DNA of 64,000 nucleotides from Berkiella sp964594635 (GCA_964594635.1 CAZQMV010000005.1:1-64000); one strand, 5' to 3'; positions 35,223 to 43,621 are shown, counted from the first letter of the stretch. The notes: a model not told the origin generated them from the sequence alone. Translations and numbers: made by a program.

Positions 35223-36343
35223 GTTATTTTTCAACGGGGCGACTAGTGGCGTTTATGAAAAAAGAATTTTATCAAATCGTACGCGATCCTAGCAGTTATC
35301 TTATTGCGATTTTTTTACCTTTAATGATGATTTTTCTTTTTGGTTATGGCGTTTCATTAGATGCGAATACTATTCGGATCGGATTGGTTTTAGAAGATAC
35401 TTCGCGTGAAGCAAGAAGTTTAGCTTATGCATTTGTGCACACTCCCTACTTTGACACACAAATTAGCGGCGATAGAAAAAAAGTTGAAGAGCAACTCGCC
35501 GCGAGCAACATTCGGGGTTTTGTTGTTATTCCTCAAGATTTTACCAAAAATATTCGCGGCAATAAGAATGCCATCGTACAAATTATTGCCGATGGCAGCG
35601 AAACGAATACAGCAAGCTTTGTTGAAAGCTACGCAGAAGGTGTTATTGCAAATTGGTCAAAAGATATCAGAAGTCAATTAGTGATTCCACCTGTTGGCAG
35701 CATTAGCACTGAAACTCGCGTTTGGTTTAATCCCGAGCTTAAAAGCAGAGATGTCTTATTACCAGGTTCTTTAGCCGTCACAATGGCGCTCATAGGCACT
35801 TTATTAACGGCATTAGTGGTAGCAAGAGAGTGGGAACGAGGCACGATGGAAGCCATTCTTGCAACACCTATTCGTATTGATGAATTGATCGTTGGCAAAT
35901 TATTGCCCTATTTTATTCTTGGTATGGGGTCAATGGCGATCTGCGTTTTTTTAACCGTGATAGGCTTTAACGTCCCTTTTAATGGTTCATTGTGGGTAAT
36001 GGCACTTGCTACAGCACTTTTTCTTATGGCCGCGTTAAACCAAGGGTTATTAATTTCAACATTAGCAAAAAATCAATTCGTCGCTTCACAGGCCGCTATT
36101 AATGCTGCATTTTTGCCAGCTTATATGCTCTCTGGCTTTTTATATGAAATTGATTCGATGCCTTGGGCAATCCGAATGATTACCTATTTGCTTCCAGCTC
36201 GATATTTTGTTTCTATTATTAAAACCAATTTTTTAGCGGGTGTCATTTGGTCTGATATTTTACCTAATATGGCTGCAATGCTCATAATAAGTATCGCCTT
36301 GCTCATGCTTATCGCTAAAAAAACAAAACGGCGGTTAGATTAA
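35219..36343 (+). CDS. ABC-2 type permease, first of a pair (YhhJ-like)
   Basis: A 374-residue permease with an N-terminal helix (LIAIFLPLMMIFLFGYGVSL), a roughly 140-residue periplasmic domain, and five C-terminal helices from about residue 180. REWERGTMEAILATPI is the conserved ABC-2 motif. Overlaps the tandem ATPase gene by four bases. Together with 36346 it should form the membrane channel of an efflux pump of the YhiI-YhiH-YhhJ class. Confidence 0.9.
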   Translation: MSYFSTGRLVAFMKKEFYQIVRDPSSYLIAIFLPLMMIFLFGYGVSLDANTIRIGLVLEDTSREARSLAYAFVHTPYFDTQISGDRKKVEEQLAASNIRGFVVIPQDFTKNIRGNKNAIVQIIADGSETNTASFVESYAEGVIANWSKDIRSQLVIPPVGSISTETRVWFNPELKSRDVLLPGSLAVTMALIGTLLTALVVAREWERGTMEAILATPIRIDELIVGKLLPYFILGMGSMAICVFLTVIGFNVPFNGSLWVMALATALFLMAALNQGLLISTLAKNQFVASQAAINAAFLPAYMLSGFLYEIDSMPWAIRMITYLLPARYFVSIIKTNFLAGVIWSDILPNMAAMLIISIALLMLIAKKTKRRLD

Positions 36344-36345
36344 TT

Positions 36346-37458
36346 ATGTGGATCCGCATTAAAGCATTAATCGTAAAAGAATTACTTGCTATGTTGCGAG
36401 ACAAACGTGCACGATTTACGCTTATTGTACCCCCCCTCCTTCAATTGTTCATTTTGGCACAAGCGATCACCTTAGAAGTTAAAAATATTTCAGTGGTGAT
36501 TTTTAACCAAGACGCCGGATGGTATAGTCATGAACTGTATGAACGCACCAAAGGTTCACCTTATTTTACGCATGTTTATAATGTCAGCAGCCATCAAGCT
36601 TTACAAAAGCTGATCGATAACCAAAAAGCGCTCATTGGCATTGAAATTAATTCTGATTTTTCAAGAATCCTTGGCAAAAAGCAGCCTGCCGAGGTACAGT
36701 TAATTTTAGATGGACGTCGCAGTAATGCGGCACAAATCGCACAACTGTATATTCTAAAAATCATTCAACGATTCAACACCGATATTCAAATAAAGCAAAA
36801 TAATTATGTTCCACCTCAAGTTATCGGTGTATTTCGCAGCTGGTTTAACCCAAACTTAGACTACCTTTTATATACTGTGCCCTGTCTAGTGGGCATTTTA
36901 AGTATGATGCTAGGGCTATTGGTTACGGCTTTATCGGTCGCCAGAGAGCGAGAAATGGGTAATTTCGATCAATTACTGGTTTCGCCATTGCAAACTTGGG
37001 AGATTTTGGTAGGCAAAATGTTACCTGCCATGATTATCGGCATCAGTGAAAGCACCGTGATTATGATTATTTCCATGGTCCTTTATAAAATTCCTTTTCA
37101 CGGTTCTTTGTTGCTATTTTATTTTAGTATGATTGTTTTTATCACTTCGATCATTGGAGTCGGTCTATTTATTTCAGCCCTTTCACAAACACAACAACAA
37201 GCGATGCTTGGCAGCTTTGTATTTATGGTGCCCACTATGTTGCTTTCAGGTTTTGCGACACCGATTGAAAATATGCCGGTATGGCTACAACCTGTTAGCT
37301 GGTTTATTCCCATCACACATTTCTTTATTATCATTAAGGGTGTTTTCTTAAAAGACATGAGCGCAGCTGAAGTTTTGTGGAACGCATGGCCGATGGCTTT
37401 GATTGCACTTTTTACTTTGTCAGTTGCAGGTTGGATGTTTAAAAGAAGATTAGAATGA
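36346..37458 (+). CDS. ABC-2 type permease, second of the pair
   Basis: A 370-residue protein with the same plan as its upstream neighbour: N-terminal helix, periplasmic domain, then helices from about residue 175 with REREMGNFDQLLVSPLQTWE. It begins two bases after the previous stop. It ends the adaptor-ATPase-permease-permease operon; the two small double-glycine peptides begin 111 bases later. Confidence 0.9.
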   Translation: MWIRIKALIVKELLAMLRDKRARFTLIVPPLLQLFILAQAITLEVKNISVVIFNQDAGWYSHELYERTKGSPYFTHVYNVSSHQALQKLIDNQKALIGIEINSDFSRILGKKQPAEVQLILDGRRSNAAQIAQLYILKIIQRFNTDIQIKQNNYVPPQVIGVFRSWFNPNLDYLLYTVPCLVGILSMMLGLLVTALSVAREREMGNFDQLLVSPLQTWEILVGKMLPAMIIGISESTVIMIISMVLYKIPFHGSLLLFYFSMIVFITSIIGVGLFISALSQTQQQAMLGSFVFMVPTMLLSGFATPIENMPVWLQPVSWFIPITHFFIIIKGVFLKDMSAAEVLWNAWPMALIALFTLSVAGWMFKRRLE

Positions 37459-37569
37459 TGACTCTTAAAAGCAAACTGCTTTGAGCCAAATATATGTTAG
37501 TTGCATATAAGTGATAAAAAAAATATAGTGACCAAGCACTTATTTTTTATAATTGATGTGGAGATCCAA

Positions 37570-37809
37570 ATGAAGTTATTAAACCTAGAAAATTGCCAAC
37601 ACGTTTCCGGTGGCGATGTATCCGTTTCTGTAACAGCAAATATTCCTACAGAAAACACAGAGCAATTCATTCAATTATTTAGCATGTTTGTAACCGGTCA
37701 ATTAGACGCTAAATCTTTAGCTTATATTATTGATACGCAAGCAGGCAGCTTCAACGATATGCCAATCGAGAAACTTGTGATTGGTAACTACACCATCTCA
37801 CGCGGTTAA
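37570..37809 (+). CDS. Small exported-type peptide with double-glycine leader, copy 1
   Basis: A 79-residue product starting MKLLNLENCQHVSGG. The leader ends in Gly-Gly at residues 14-15 with hydrophobic spacing typical of bacteriocin-type signals, and a mature part of 64 residues follows. A GGAG site is eight bases ahead of the ATG; upstream in-frame codons have none. The mature part has VTANIPTENTEQF and SFNDMPIEKLVIGN, both shared with copy 2. It follows the efflux operon directly. No membrane helix or cysteine is in the mature part. Function is unknown; a secreted bacteriocin or signal peptide is the leading idea. Confidence 0.7.
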   Translation: MKLLNLENCQHVSGGDVSVSVTANIPTENTEQFIQLFSMFVTGQLDAKSLAYIIDTQAGSFNDMPIEKLVIGNYTISRG

Positions 37810-37850
37810 TCTAGTCAGACATTTGTCGAAGTGGTTAAAGGGAAATCCAA

Positions 37851-38090
37851 ATGAAATTATTAAATCTTGAAAACTGTAAACATATTTCCGGCGGTAACGC
37901 TCCTGTTACTTTAACAGCGAACGTTCCTTCAGAAAATTCAGACGCTTTAGTTAAATTGATTGGTTTATTATTCACTAATGAATTAAACGCAACTACTTTA
38001 GCGGCACACCTTGATAATGACGCTGATAATTTTAACCAAATGCCAATTGAAAAAATCACTTTTAATGGTTTTGTCGTTACGCGTAATTAA
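37851..38090 (+). CDS. Small exported-type peptide with double-glycine leader, copy 2
   Basis: Also 79 residues, starting MKLLNLENCKHISGG with the same Gly-Gly end at 14-15. The mature part keeps VTLTANVPSENSDAL, LDNDADNFNQMPIEK and a final VVTRN, giving roughly half identity with copy 1. An AGGGAAATCCAA leader resembles that of copy 1, so the whole unit including the ribosome-binding site was duplicated. A two-peptide product, or a peptide and its partner, is possible. No immunity gene was recognised between or after them. Confidence 0.7.
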   Translation: MKLLNLENCKHISGGNAPVTLTANVPSENSDALVKLIGLLFTNELNATTLAAHLDNDADNFNQMPIEKITFNGFVVTRN

Positions 38091-38100
38091 GATCGTCGAT

Positions 38101-38134
38101 CAACTTTTAGCAGCTCAAAGGCTGCTAAAGGTTG
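38101..38134 (+). terminator. Strong hairpin ending the peptide operon
   Basis: CAACTTTTAGCAGC at 38101-38114 pairs with GCTGCTAAAGGTTG at 38121-38134, with one G-T wobble and a six-base loop. It begins 10 bases after the second peptide stop and overlaps the end of convergent tspO. No T-run follows. Confidence 0.6.
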
Positions 38135-38601
38135 AGTCGATAAATACTATAATTCAATGACAAAACAAAGCTCACCCATAATAAATAGGGAGCGAATAAG
38201 AGATACACAATTCGTACTCTGCGTGCGAACGTCATAAAACTTAACAAAAATAGCCACAATACAAAAAGACACACTAGTGCCAAATTGATCTGATGGAAAT
38301 AAAAAAATAACGGCGACCATAATAAATTCAATATAAATTGGATAGCAAAGAGCTTTAACAACATCGTGGCTAATTCGCGCAGTTTCCATAACTTACCCAG
38401 CACCACCCCCATCATAAGATAAAGCACTGTCCAAACGGGGCCAAAGACCCAGGTCGGTGGACTAAAACGTGGTTTTTTTAAATGAATGTACCAGTCAGAT
38501 CCACCGCTTTGACTTAGATAACCGGATGTTAAACCAAGAGATAAGCATAGGATTGCGCCTAGGATTTCTGGACGGTATTTTTTGAGGGTGGTGATTTGCA
38601 T
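38125..38601 (-). CDS. tspO: TspO/MBR family membrane protein
   Basis: A 158-residue protein with five membrane helices and the TspO signature WYIHLKKPRFSPPTWVFGPV followed by WTVLYLMMGVVLGKLW. TspO proteins bind porphyrins and cholesterol-like ligands and affect tetrapyrrole and stress regulation. The final codons run into the hairpin at 38101-38134. Single gene; its upstream side is the repeat-rich region. Confidence 0.93.
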   Translation of the reverse strand: MQITTLKKYRPEILGAILCLSLGLTSGYLSQSGGSDWYIHLKKPRFSPPTWVFGPVWTVLYLMMGVVLGKLWKLRELATMLLKLFAIQFILNLLWSPLFFYFHQINLALVCLFVLWLFLLSFMTFARRVRIVYLLFAPYLLWVSFVLSLNYSIYRLNL

Positions 38602-38780
38602 TTAATAAGTGTACAGGGGATTTGGGCTATCTCCCACTCTGCACGTTCCCCCCATCCGCCCTCCGGGCACCTTCCCCCGCAAGCGGGAGAAGGGAAAGAA
38701 TACCTGCTTGCTTGCCCGGCGTAGTCCGTCGAAGACGGTCGTGGCCGGGTCGAACCCATCTCGAGGGTTCATTCATCGAA
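38602..38780. repeat. GC-rich palindromic (REP-like) sequence upstream of tspO
   Basis: No gene is supported here. The segment holds CTTCCCCCGC/GCGGGAGAAG at 38671-38692, a hairpin type widely dispersed in bacterial genomes, and a second inverted pair, GCCCGGC with GCCGGGT, around 38717-38752. It is richer in G and C than its surroundings. Confidence 0.5.
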
Positions 38781-39037
38781 GCCAGCCAAAAAAAAACCCG
38801 CAAAGCGGGTTAATTAATGTGAGAGAGAGGGATTAACTCGGGCCATCCTTGGCCCTCGGGCTTTGCCCGCGCTAAAGCGCGTTCAAATCGGCTATCCTGC
38901 CGATTTGTCGAACCCATCTCGAGGGTTCACTTCTCTCTCCGCCAACCAAAAAAAAACCCGCAAAGCGGGTTAATTAATGTGAGAGAGAGAGGGATTAACT
39001 CGGGCCATCCTTGGCCCTCGGGCTTTGCCCGCGCTAA

Positions 39038-39137
39038 NNNNNNNNNNNNNNNNNNNNNNNNNNNNNNNNNNNNNNNNNNNNNNNNNNNNNNNNNNNNNNN
39101 NNNNNNNNNNNNNNNNNNNNNNNNNNNNNNNNNNNNN
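39038..39137. other. Assembly gap (100 N)
   Basis: Exactly 100 undetermined bases inside the tandem repeats, which is a conventional scaffold gap size. The true number of repeat units and the real distance are unknown. Confidence 0.98.
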
Positions 39138-39262
39138 GAGAGAGAGGGATTAACTCGGGCCATCCTTGGCCCTCGGGCTTTGCCCGCGCTAAAGCGCGTT
39201 CAAATCGGCTATCCTGCCGATTTGTCGAACCCTCTTCGGGTTCACTTCTCTCTCCGCCAGCC

Positions 39263-39284
39263 AAAAAAAAACCCGCAAAGCGGG
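39263..39284 (-). terminator. Rho-independent terminator of tRNA-Ser
   Basis: On the minus strand CCCGC TTT GCGGG (39272-39284) is followed by nine T (39263-39271), beginning 14 bases after the tRNA CCA end. The same hairpin recurs at 38797-38809 and 38957-38969 in the tandem units. Confidence 0.9.
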
Positions 39285-39297
39285 TTAATTTTTTGGC

Positions 39298-39387
39298 TGG
39301 CGGAGAGAGAGGGATTCGAACCCTCGGTACGTTTTACCGTACACACACTTTCCAGGCGTGCTCATTCGACCGCTCTGACACCTCTCC
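39298..39387 (-). tRNA. tRNA-Ser (anticodon GGA)
   Basis: The minus strand reads GGAGAGGTGTCAGAGCGGTC at the 5' end, an anticodon arm GCACGCCTGGAAAGTGTG with GGA in the loop, a long class II variable arm (TACGGTAAAACGTA), the T-arm GAGGGTTCGAATCCCTC, and an acceptor CTCTCC closing with encoded GCCA. The length is 90 with CCA, normal for serine tRNA. It decodes UCC and UCU. Confidence 0.97.
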
Positions 39388-39398
39388 GAAGGGTTGCC

Positions 39399-39404
39399 AT
39401 TATA
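39399..39404 (-). promoter_or_regulatory. -10 element of the tRNA-Ser promoter
   Basis: TATAAT on the minus strand lies 11 bases before the first tRNA base. A weak TTTCTT about 16 bases further upstream could serve as -35. Confidence 0.55.
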
Positions 39405-39526
39405 TAACAACTCTCTTAAAAAGAAACGAGGCTTTACCCATAAAAGTTTGTTAACTTATTTATTACTCCCTGCCGCAAAAATGCGATGTCGGTGATACAC
39501 TAAGTATATGAAACTAAGGAATTGCG

Positions 39527-40324
39527 ATGGCATTTTCAGTATCTGAGTGGATAATAAATAAAGCAGGCCACTGGCTTTTAAAAAATGAGCCACCACAACG
39601 CGCTTATCTATGTGATTTCGAACAAATCTGCCAAGAGGTACAACCCGGTGATGTGCTCTTAATCGAAGGACGTAATCGAGTAAGTCGCATTATTTCACAA
39701 ATTACCCGTAGCCCCTGGTCGCATGCTGCCCTATACGCCGGACGTCTTGGCGAGATCCCGGGTAAGCACTTGCAAGAAACCATTAAAGCCTTTAGCACTT
39801 ATCCAGATGACACCCAACTCTTAATTGAAACAGAAGTCGGTGAAGGGACGATTGCTTCGTCTCTTAGTAAATACAAAGACGATCACATTCGCATCTTACG
39901 CCCCCAAGGGTTAGGGGCAAGCGATATTAATCGAGTGATTGCTTTTGCGGTTGGCCGTTTAGGTAGAAGATATGCCATGCGGCACGTATTCGATCTCGCA
40001 CGCTTTTTATTTCCATGGAGTTTATTCCCCAGAAAATGGCGCTCATCTCTCTTTCAGCACAATGCCCTAAAACCAACTGAAGACATTTGCTCTTCCATGC
40101 TTGCCGATGCTTTTGCTTCTGTTGATTTCCCCATCTTGCCACTCGTTAAACAAGATGAAGAAAACAACCTAGAGCTGATCCAACGCAACCCACGCTTATT
40201 TACACCCAGTGATTTCGACTACTCACCCTATTTTAATGTGATTAAATATCCGATTTTTAAACTTGGCAAAGATTTCTCTGGACATCAGTTGCCCTGGAAA
40301 AAAGACGAGTTTAGTGACTATTAA
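39527..40324 (+). CDS. YiiX/YebB-like NlpC/P60-type cysteine hydrolase
   Basis: A 265-residue protein with the permuted papain-like pattern. VQPGDVLLIEG comes first, SPWSHAALYAGRL around residue 65 carries the catalytic His, and EDICSSMLADAF near residue 185 carries the catalytic Cys. YiiX-like enzymes are proposed amidases acting on lipids or peptidoglycan; the substrate is unknown here. No signal peptide is evident. An AAGGA site precedes the ATG. Single gene, convergent with yadH. Confidence 0.8.
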   Translation: MAFSVSEWIINKAGHWLLKNEPPQRAYLCDFEQICQEVQPGDVLLIEGRNRVSRIISQITRSPWSHAALYAGRLGEIPGKHLQETIKAFSTYPDDTQLLIETEVGEGTIASSLSKYKDDHIRILRPQGLGASDINRVIAFAVGRLGRRYAMRHVFDLARFLFPWSLFPRKWRSSLFQHNALKPTEDICSSMLADAFASVDFPILPLVKQDEENNLELIQRNPRLFTPSDFDYSPYFNVIKYPIFKLGKDFSGHQLPWKKDEFSDY

Positions 40325-40353
40325 CTCTAAATGAAGGCAAAAGAGCATTTTTG

Positions 40354-41124
40354 CTATGCTTTCATCGCTGTGCCTTTTTCTAGAAGATACCAAGTCCAAA
40401 AGAATAATACGACACTACACATCCCAATAAAGACCAACGAGACTTCAACCGGCACATCAGAAACGCCCAACATGCCGTAGCGGAACGCATTAACCATGTA
40501 AAGGATTGGATTCAAATGCGATAATTTTTGCCAAAAAGGCGACAACATATTCACTGAATAAAACACCCCACCTAAGTAGGTAAGCGGTGTTAAAACGAAA
40601 GTAGGAATAATACTGATATCATCAAATTTCTTAGAAAAAATAGCATTCACAAGTCCCGCCAAAGAAAACAACATCGCCGTTAACAAAACAACCAGAATGA
40701 TAACCGTAATACTATGCACATGCAGTTTAGTAAAAAATAAAGCAACAAAAGTCACAATCAGGCCAACTAAACATCCTCTGGCGATACCCCCAAAAATAAA
40801 CCCCAGCAAAATCACCCAACTGGCCATGGGAGCCACATACATTTCTTCAATGTTACGTTGAAATTTGGTACCAAAAAAAGAAGCGACCACATTCGAAAAC
40901 GAATTATTGATAACGCTCATCATAATCAATCCGGGAGCGATATATTCGATATAACGGTAACCATCAATGACGCCGATCCGAGGACCAATCAGCCCTCCAA
41001 AAATCACAAAATACAAGACCATTGAAACCGGCGAAGGTAAAAGTGTTTGCGACCAAATACGAAAGAAACGCACCATTTCGCGACGCGTTAAGGTATATAA
41101 GGCAATACAATTTAAATAACTCAC
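40354..41124 (-). CDS. yadH: ABC-2 permease YadH
   Basis: A 256-residue permease with six helices. It starts with GTG, preceded by AAAGG. It has the YadH pattern LYTLTRREMVRFFRIWSQTL, FVIFGGLIGPRIG and LTPLTYLGGVFYSVNMLSP. It pairs with the ATPase at 41134, ten bases upstream in the same operon. YadGH is a widespread exporter pair of uncertain substrate. Confidence 0.9.
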   Translation of the reverse strand: MSYLNCIALYTLTRREMVRFFRIWSQTLLPSPVSMVLYFVIFGGLIGPRIGVIDGYRYIEYIAPGLIMMSVINNSFSNVVASFFGTKFQRNIEEMYVAPMASWVILLGFIFGGIARGCLVGLIVTFVALFFTKLHVHSITVIILVVLLTAMLFSLAGLVNAIFSKKFDDISIIPTFVLTPLTYLGGVFYSVNMLSPFWQKLSHLNPILYMVNAFRYGMLGVSDVPVEVSLVFIGMCSVVLFFWTWYLLEKGTAMKA

Positions 41125-41133
41125 GGGTAACCT

Positions 41134-42045
41134 TTATTTATTGGTAACTAAATTGAGAAATAACTCTTCTAAGCGGTTAGTTTTATTACGCATGCTGACC
41201 ACCTGGGCACCCAGTGATGTTAATGCAGCAAAAAGTTGATTAATGGAACTGTCTTTTGAAAAGCTGACTTCAATTGTCATATCATCTTTTTGCACAACAT
41301 CAAAGCCTGGCAATGAAGGCAACTCTAGCAACGGTGCTTGTAAATCTAAAATCAATGTCTCGCGATGCAGTTTAGTCATGAGCTGCTTGACCGACGTATT
41401 TTCAATCAACTCACCATGATTAATAATAGCCACTTGTTTACATAGGCTTTCAGCCTCTTCTAAGTAATGTGTTGTCAGAATAATCGTCACGCCTTTGGCA
41501 TTGATTTCTTGTAGAAAAGCCCACAACGTACGTCGCAACTCAATATCGACCCCTGCGGTTGGCTCATCCAAAATAAGTACCTTTGGATCATGAATTAGGC
41601 CTCTGGCAATCATCAAGCGTCGCTTTAATCCTCCAGATAACGTTCTGGCAGCATCATAGGCTTTATCCCACAATCCTAAACGTTTGAGATAATATTCCGC
41701 GCGACTGAATGCTTTGGCATAGGGGATCCCATAGTAACCTGCTTGATTGGTCAAAATATCAATGCACCGCTCAAAGACATTGAAATTAAATTCCTGCGGC
41801 ACTAGCCCTAGCTGCATTTTGGCTTCTGTGGGATTTTTATCTAGGTCATGGCCTAAAATTTCGACAACGCCGCTGGATTTAACCACCAAGGAAGCAATAA
41901 TGCCAATAGTAGTTGATTTTCCTGCGCCATTAGGCCCTAATAAACCAAAGAAATCACCTTCAGCCACTTCGAGGTCAATGCCTTTGAGCGCTTGTGTGCC
42001 ATTAGGGTAGACTTTGCGTAAGTTGCGAATAGTGAGCGCTTTCAT
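41134..42045 (-). CDS. yadG: ABC transporter ATP-binding protein YadG
   Basis: A 303-residue ATPase with Walker A GPNGAGKSTTIGIIASL near residue 38, signature LSGGLKRRLMIARGL, Walker B VLILDEPTAGVD and the H-loop TTHYLEEAESL. I use the ATG at 42045; the preceding in-frame codon is TTG and unnecessary. It energises YadH. A divergent promoter region of about 90 bases separates it from the membrane protein gene at 42136. Confidence 0.92.
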   Translation of the reverse strand: MKALTIRNLRKVYPNGTQALKGIDLEVAEGDFFGLLGPNGAGKSTTIGIIASLVVKSSGVVEILGHDLDKNPTEAKMQLGLVPQEFNFNVFERCIDILTNQAGYYGIPYAKAFSRAEYYLKRLGLWDKAYDAARTLSGGLKRRLMIARGLIHDPKVLILDEPTAGVDIELRRTLWAFLQEINAKGVTIILTTHYLEEAESLCKQVAIINHGELIENTSVKQLMTKLHRETLILDLQAPLLELPSLPGFDVVQKDDMTIEVSFSKDSSINQLFAALTSLGAQVVSMRNKTNRLEELFLNLVTNK

Positions 42046-42135
42046 CAATCTGCTCTTATATGGTTGGAAAAGTGACTGCTATTGGAGATACTATATACTC
42101 TACATATTCATTAGCAATAGGACACTCTCATTAGT

Positions 42136-42885
42136 ATGTTTACTTTAAAAAGTGAGCCTCAAGACAAACTTAGTATTATTCAGCAGGGCTTTCACTTATA
42201 TAAACATATTTTTTGGCTTGCTTTGCCCTATTCGCTGCTTGCATCGATTTTTATTTTTATTCCTCAATTGTTCATTGATGTCACCCCCCCATTTCATCTG
42301 ATTCAATTAGGTCAAAACATCCCTTTTATTGCCAGCTCTCTCATTTGTTGGCTCCTAGGATTTATCTTCTTAAGTGCGTTAATGTTTCGCATTTACTGTA
42401 TCACATCCATGCTACCTCTTTCCTTCATAAACTCTATTTCACATGCCCTATTTAAATTAATTCCGCTCTTATTGTTAGGTATTTTATATGCCTTAATGGT
42501 GGTCAGTGGCACGTTGTTTCTAGTTATCCCTGGTATCATTCTTACAATTTCTTTAATGTTTTCTTTTATTTTATTTCTGACTGATAATCAGAATGTCTTG
42601 CAAACTTTGCTAACAAGCCATCGATTAGTCTGGGGACATTGGTGGCATACGCTTTTTGTGATCAGTTTCCCATTGTTGCTTGATTTTGCCGTATCCTTTG
42701 CAGTGCTGCTGTGTCTGATTGGGGCATTTAACTATTATTCTATTTCTTTGAAGACGCTGTACTTGGCTGTTTGCTTCTGTAATATCGTGATCCAAGCCTT
42801 ATTTATCCCCCTGATTTTTTCAACGGCTCTCATTCTTTTGAATGATCTCCGTGCGAGGCAGAGTAGCCCACTTCCTCGTTGGTAA
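42136..42885 (+). CDS. Multi-pass membrane protein of unknown function
   Basis: A 249-residue protein with about six hydrophobic segments. The region FLVIPGIILTISLMFSFIL followed by TSHRLVWGHWW resembles the P-G-I and W-x-W segments of YciC/DUF975-type membrane proteins, which is a weak resemblance only. I do not recognise the family with certainty. It overlaps the following phosphatase frame only if that gene used an upstream start; the likely start leaves a 44-base gap. Confidence 0.55.
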   Translation: MFTLKSEPQDKLSIIQQGFHLYKHIFWLALPYSLLASIFIFIPQLFIDVTPPFHLIQLGQNIPFIASSLICWLLGFIFLSALMFRIYCITSMLPLSFINSISHALFKLIPLLLLGILYALMVVSGTLFLVIPGIILTISLMFSFILFLTDNQNVLQTLLTSHRLVWGHWWHTLFVISFPLLLDFAVSFAVLLCLIGAFNYYSISLKTLYLAVCFCNIVIQALFIPLIFSTALILLNDLRARQSSPLPRW

Positions 42886-42929
42886 GAGTTGCGGTAATCT
42901 TGGCGTTTTCAATGGTAAAGAGCAGAAAT

Positions 42930-43586
42930 ATGAATTTAAAAATAGCCGCTATACTCGTTACATTACTTGGTGCCCTACCCTGCTTTGCAGCACAACCCAT
43001 TCAACACAGCACTTCGCATGAACAACTTCGTGAATATTACCAATCAGGTAAATACCATAACGATATTGAGCATAAAATCACCGAAGCAAAAGAATACTTA
43101 GATAGACAACTTGAAAATCCACGACAAAATCGACTTGCTGTCGTTTTTGATATCGATGAAACAGTGTTGTCGAATTATAAAGATCTCGAACGACTCTCGT
43201 TTACGCGTAATGCTCAAGCATTAACAGGCGCTTGTATGCTAGGAGCGGCAGAGCCTCTTCTCTCAAGCCAGAGCTTATATGAGCATGCTTTAGAAAAAGG
43301 TGTTGCCGTATTCTTTATCAGTGAAAGACCTAATACCCCTGAGCTCTTAGCAATCACTGTTAAAAATCTTAAGACTGCAGGTTTTCAGCAATGGGAAGAA
43401 CTGATTTTAAAACCTCTCGATAATGATGAGCTTTCTATGCAAGCTTTCAAAACAAATGCAAGACGCCACATTGCGATGCAAGGCTTTGATATTATTTTGA
43501 ATGTGGGTGATCAAGACAGCGATCTCAAAGGCGGATATGCTGAGATTAAAGTGAAGCTCCCTAACCCATTTTATGAGCGCGCGTAA
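42930..43586 (+). CDS. Exported HAD-superfamily acid phosphatase (class B/OlpA-like)
   Basis: From the ATG at 42930 the protein is 218 residues. It has a signal peptide (IAAILVTLLGALPCFA) and the HAD catalytic motif VFDIDETVLSN near residue 71. FISERPNTPELLA carries the motif II Ser and NVGDQDSDLKGG the C-terminal acidic motif. Such periplasmic or lipoprotein phosphatases remove phosphate from nucleotides or small esters. No lipobox cysteine is present. A start 51 bases earlier would hide the signal peptide. Confidence 0.85.
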   Translation: MNLKIAAILVTLLGALPCFAAQPIQHSTSHEQLREYYQSGKYHNDIEHKITEAKEYLDRQLENPRQNRLAVVFDIDETVLSNYKDLERLSFTRNAQALTGACMLGAAEPLLSSQSLYEHALEKGVAVFFISERPNTPELLAITVKNLKTAGFQQWEELILKPLDNDELSMQAFKTNARRHIAMQGFDIILNVGDQDSDLKGGYAEIKVKLPNPFYERA

Positions 43587-43621
43587 GAGATTAGGATAAT
43601 TTATCGAACAAGGAGTGTTAA

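Larger units (their letters stand above)
38781..39297 (-). repeat. Tandem repeats of about 160 bp downstream of tRNA-Ser, containing its 3' end
   Basis: The unit starting gccagccaaa at 38781 recurs at 38941 (160 bp later) and again at 39256, with a gap in between. Read on the minus strand, each unit contains AATCCCTCTCTCTC, identical to the tRNA 3' end, and a CCCGC/GCGGG terminator with a T-run. It also holds a series of further hairpins: GGGCC/GGCCC, GGGC/GCCC, GCGC/GCGC, AATCGGC/GCCGATT and GAACCC/GGGTTC. The arrangement recalls the tyrT/rtT repeats of E. coli. The short frames crossing it are artefacts. Confidence 0.8.

Noticed and set aside
38781..39297. CRISPR array
   Set aside because: The unit is about 160 bp, with no short repeat and variable spacer alternation, and there are no cas genes.
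38927..39407. Open frames on both strands across the repeats and the N gap
   Set aside because: They contain translated N, run through tRNA and terminator sequence, and repeat with the 160-bp unit. They have no codon-use or homology support.
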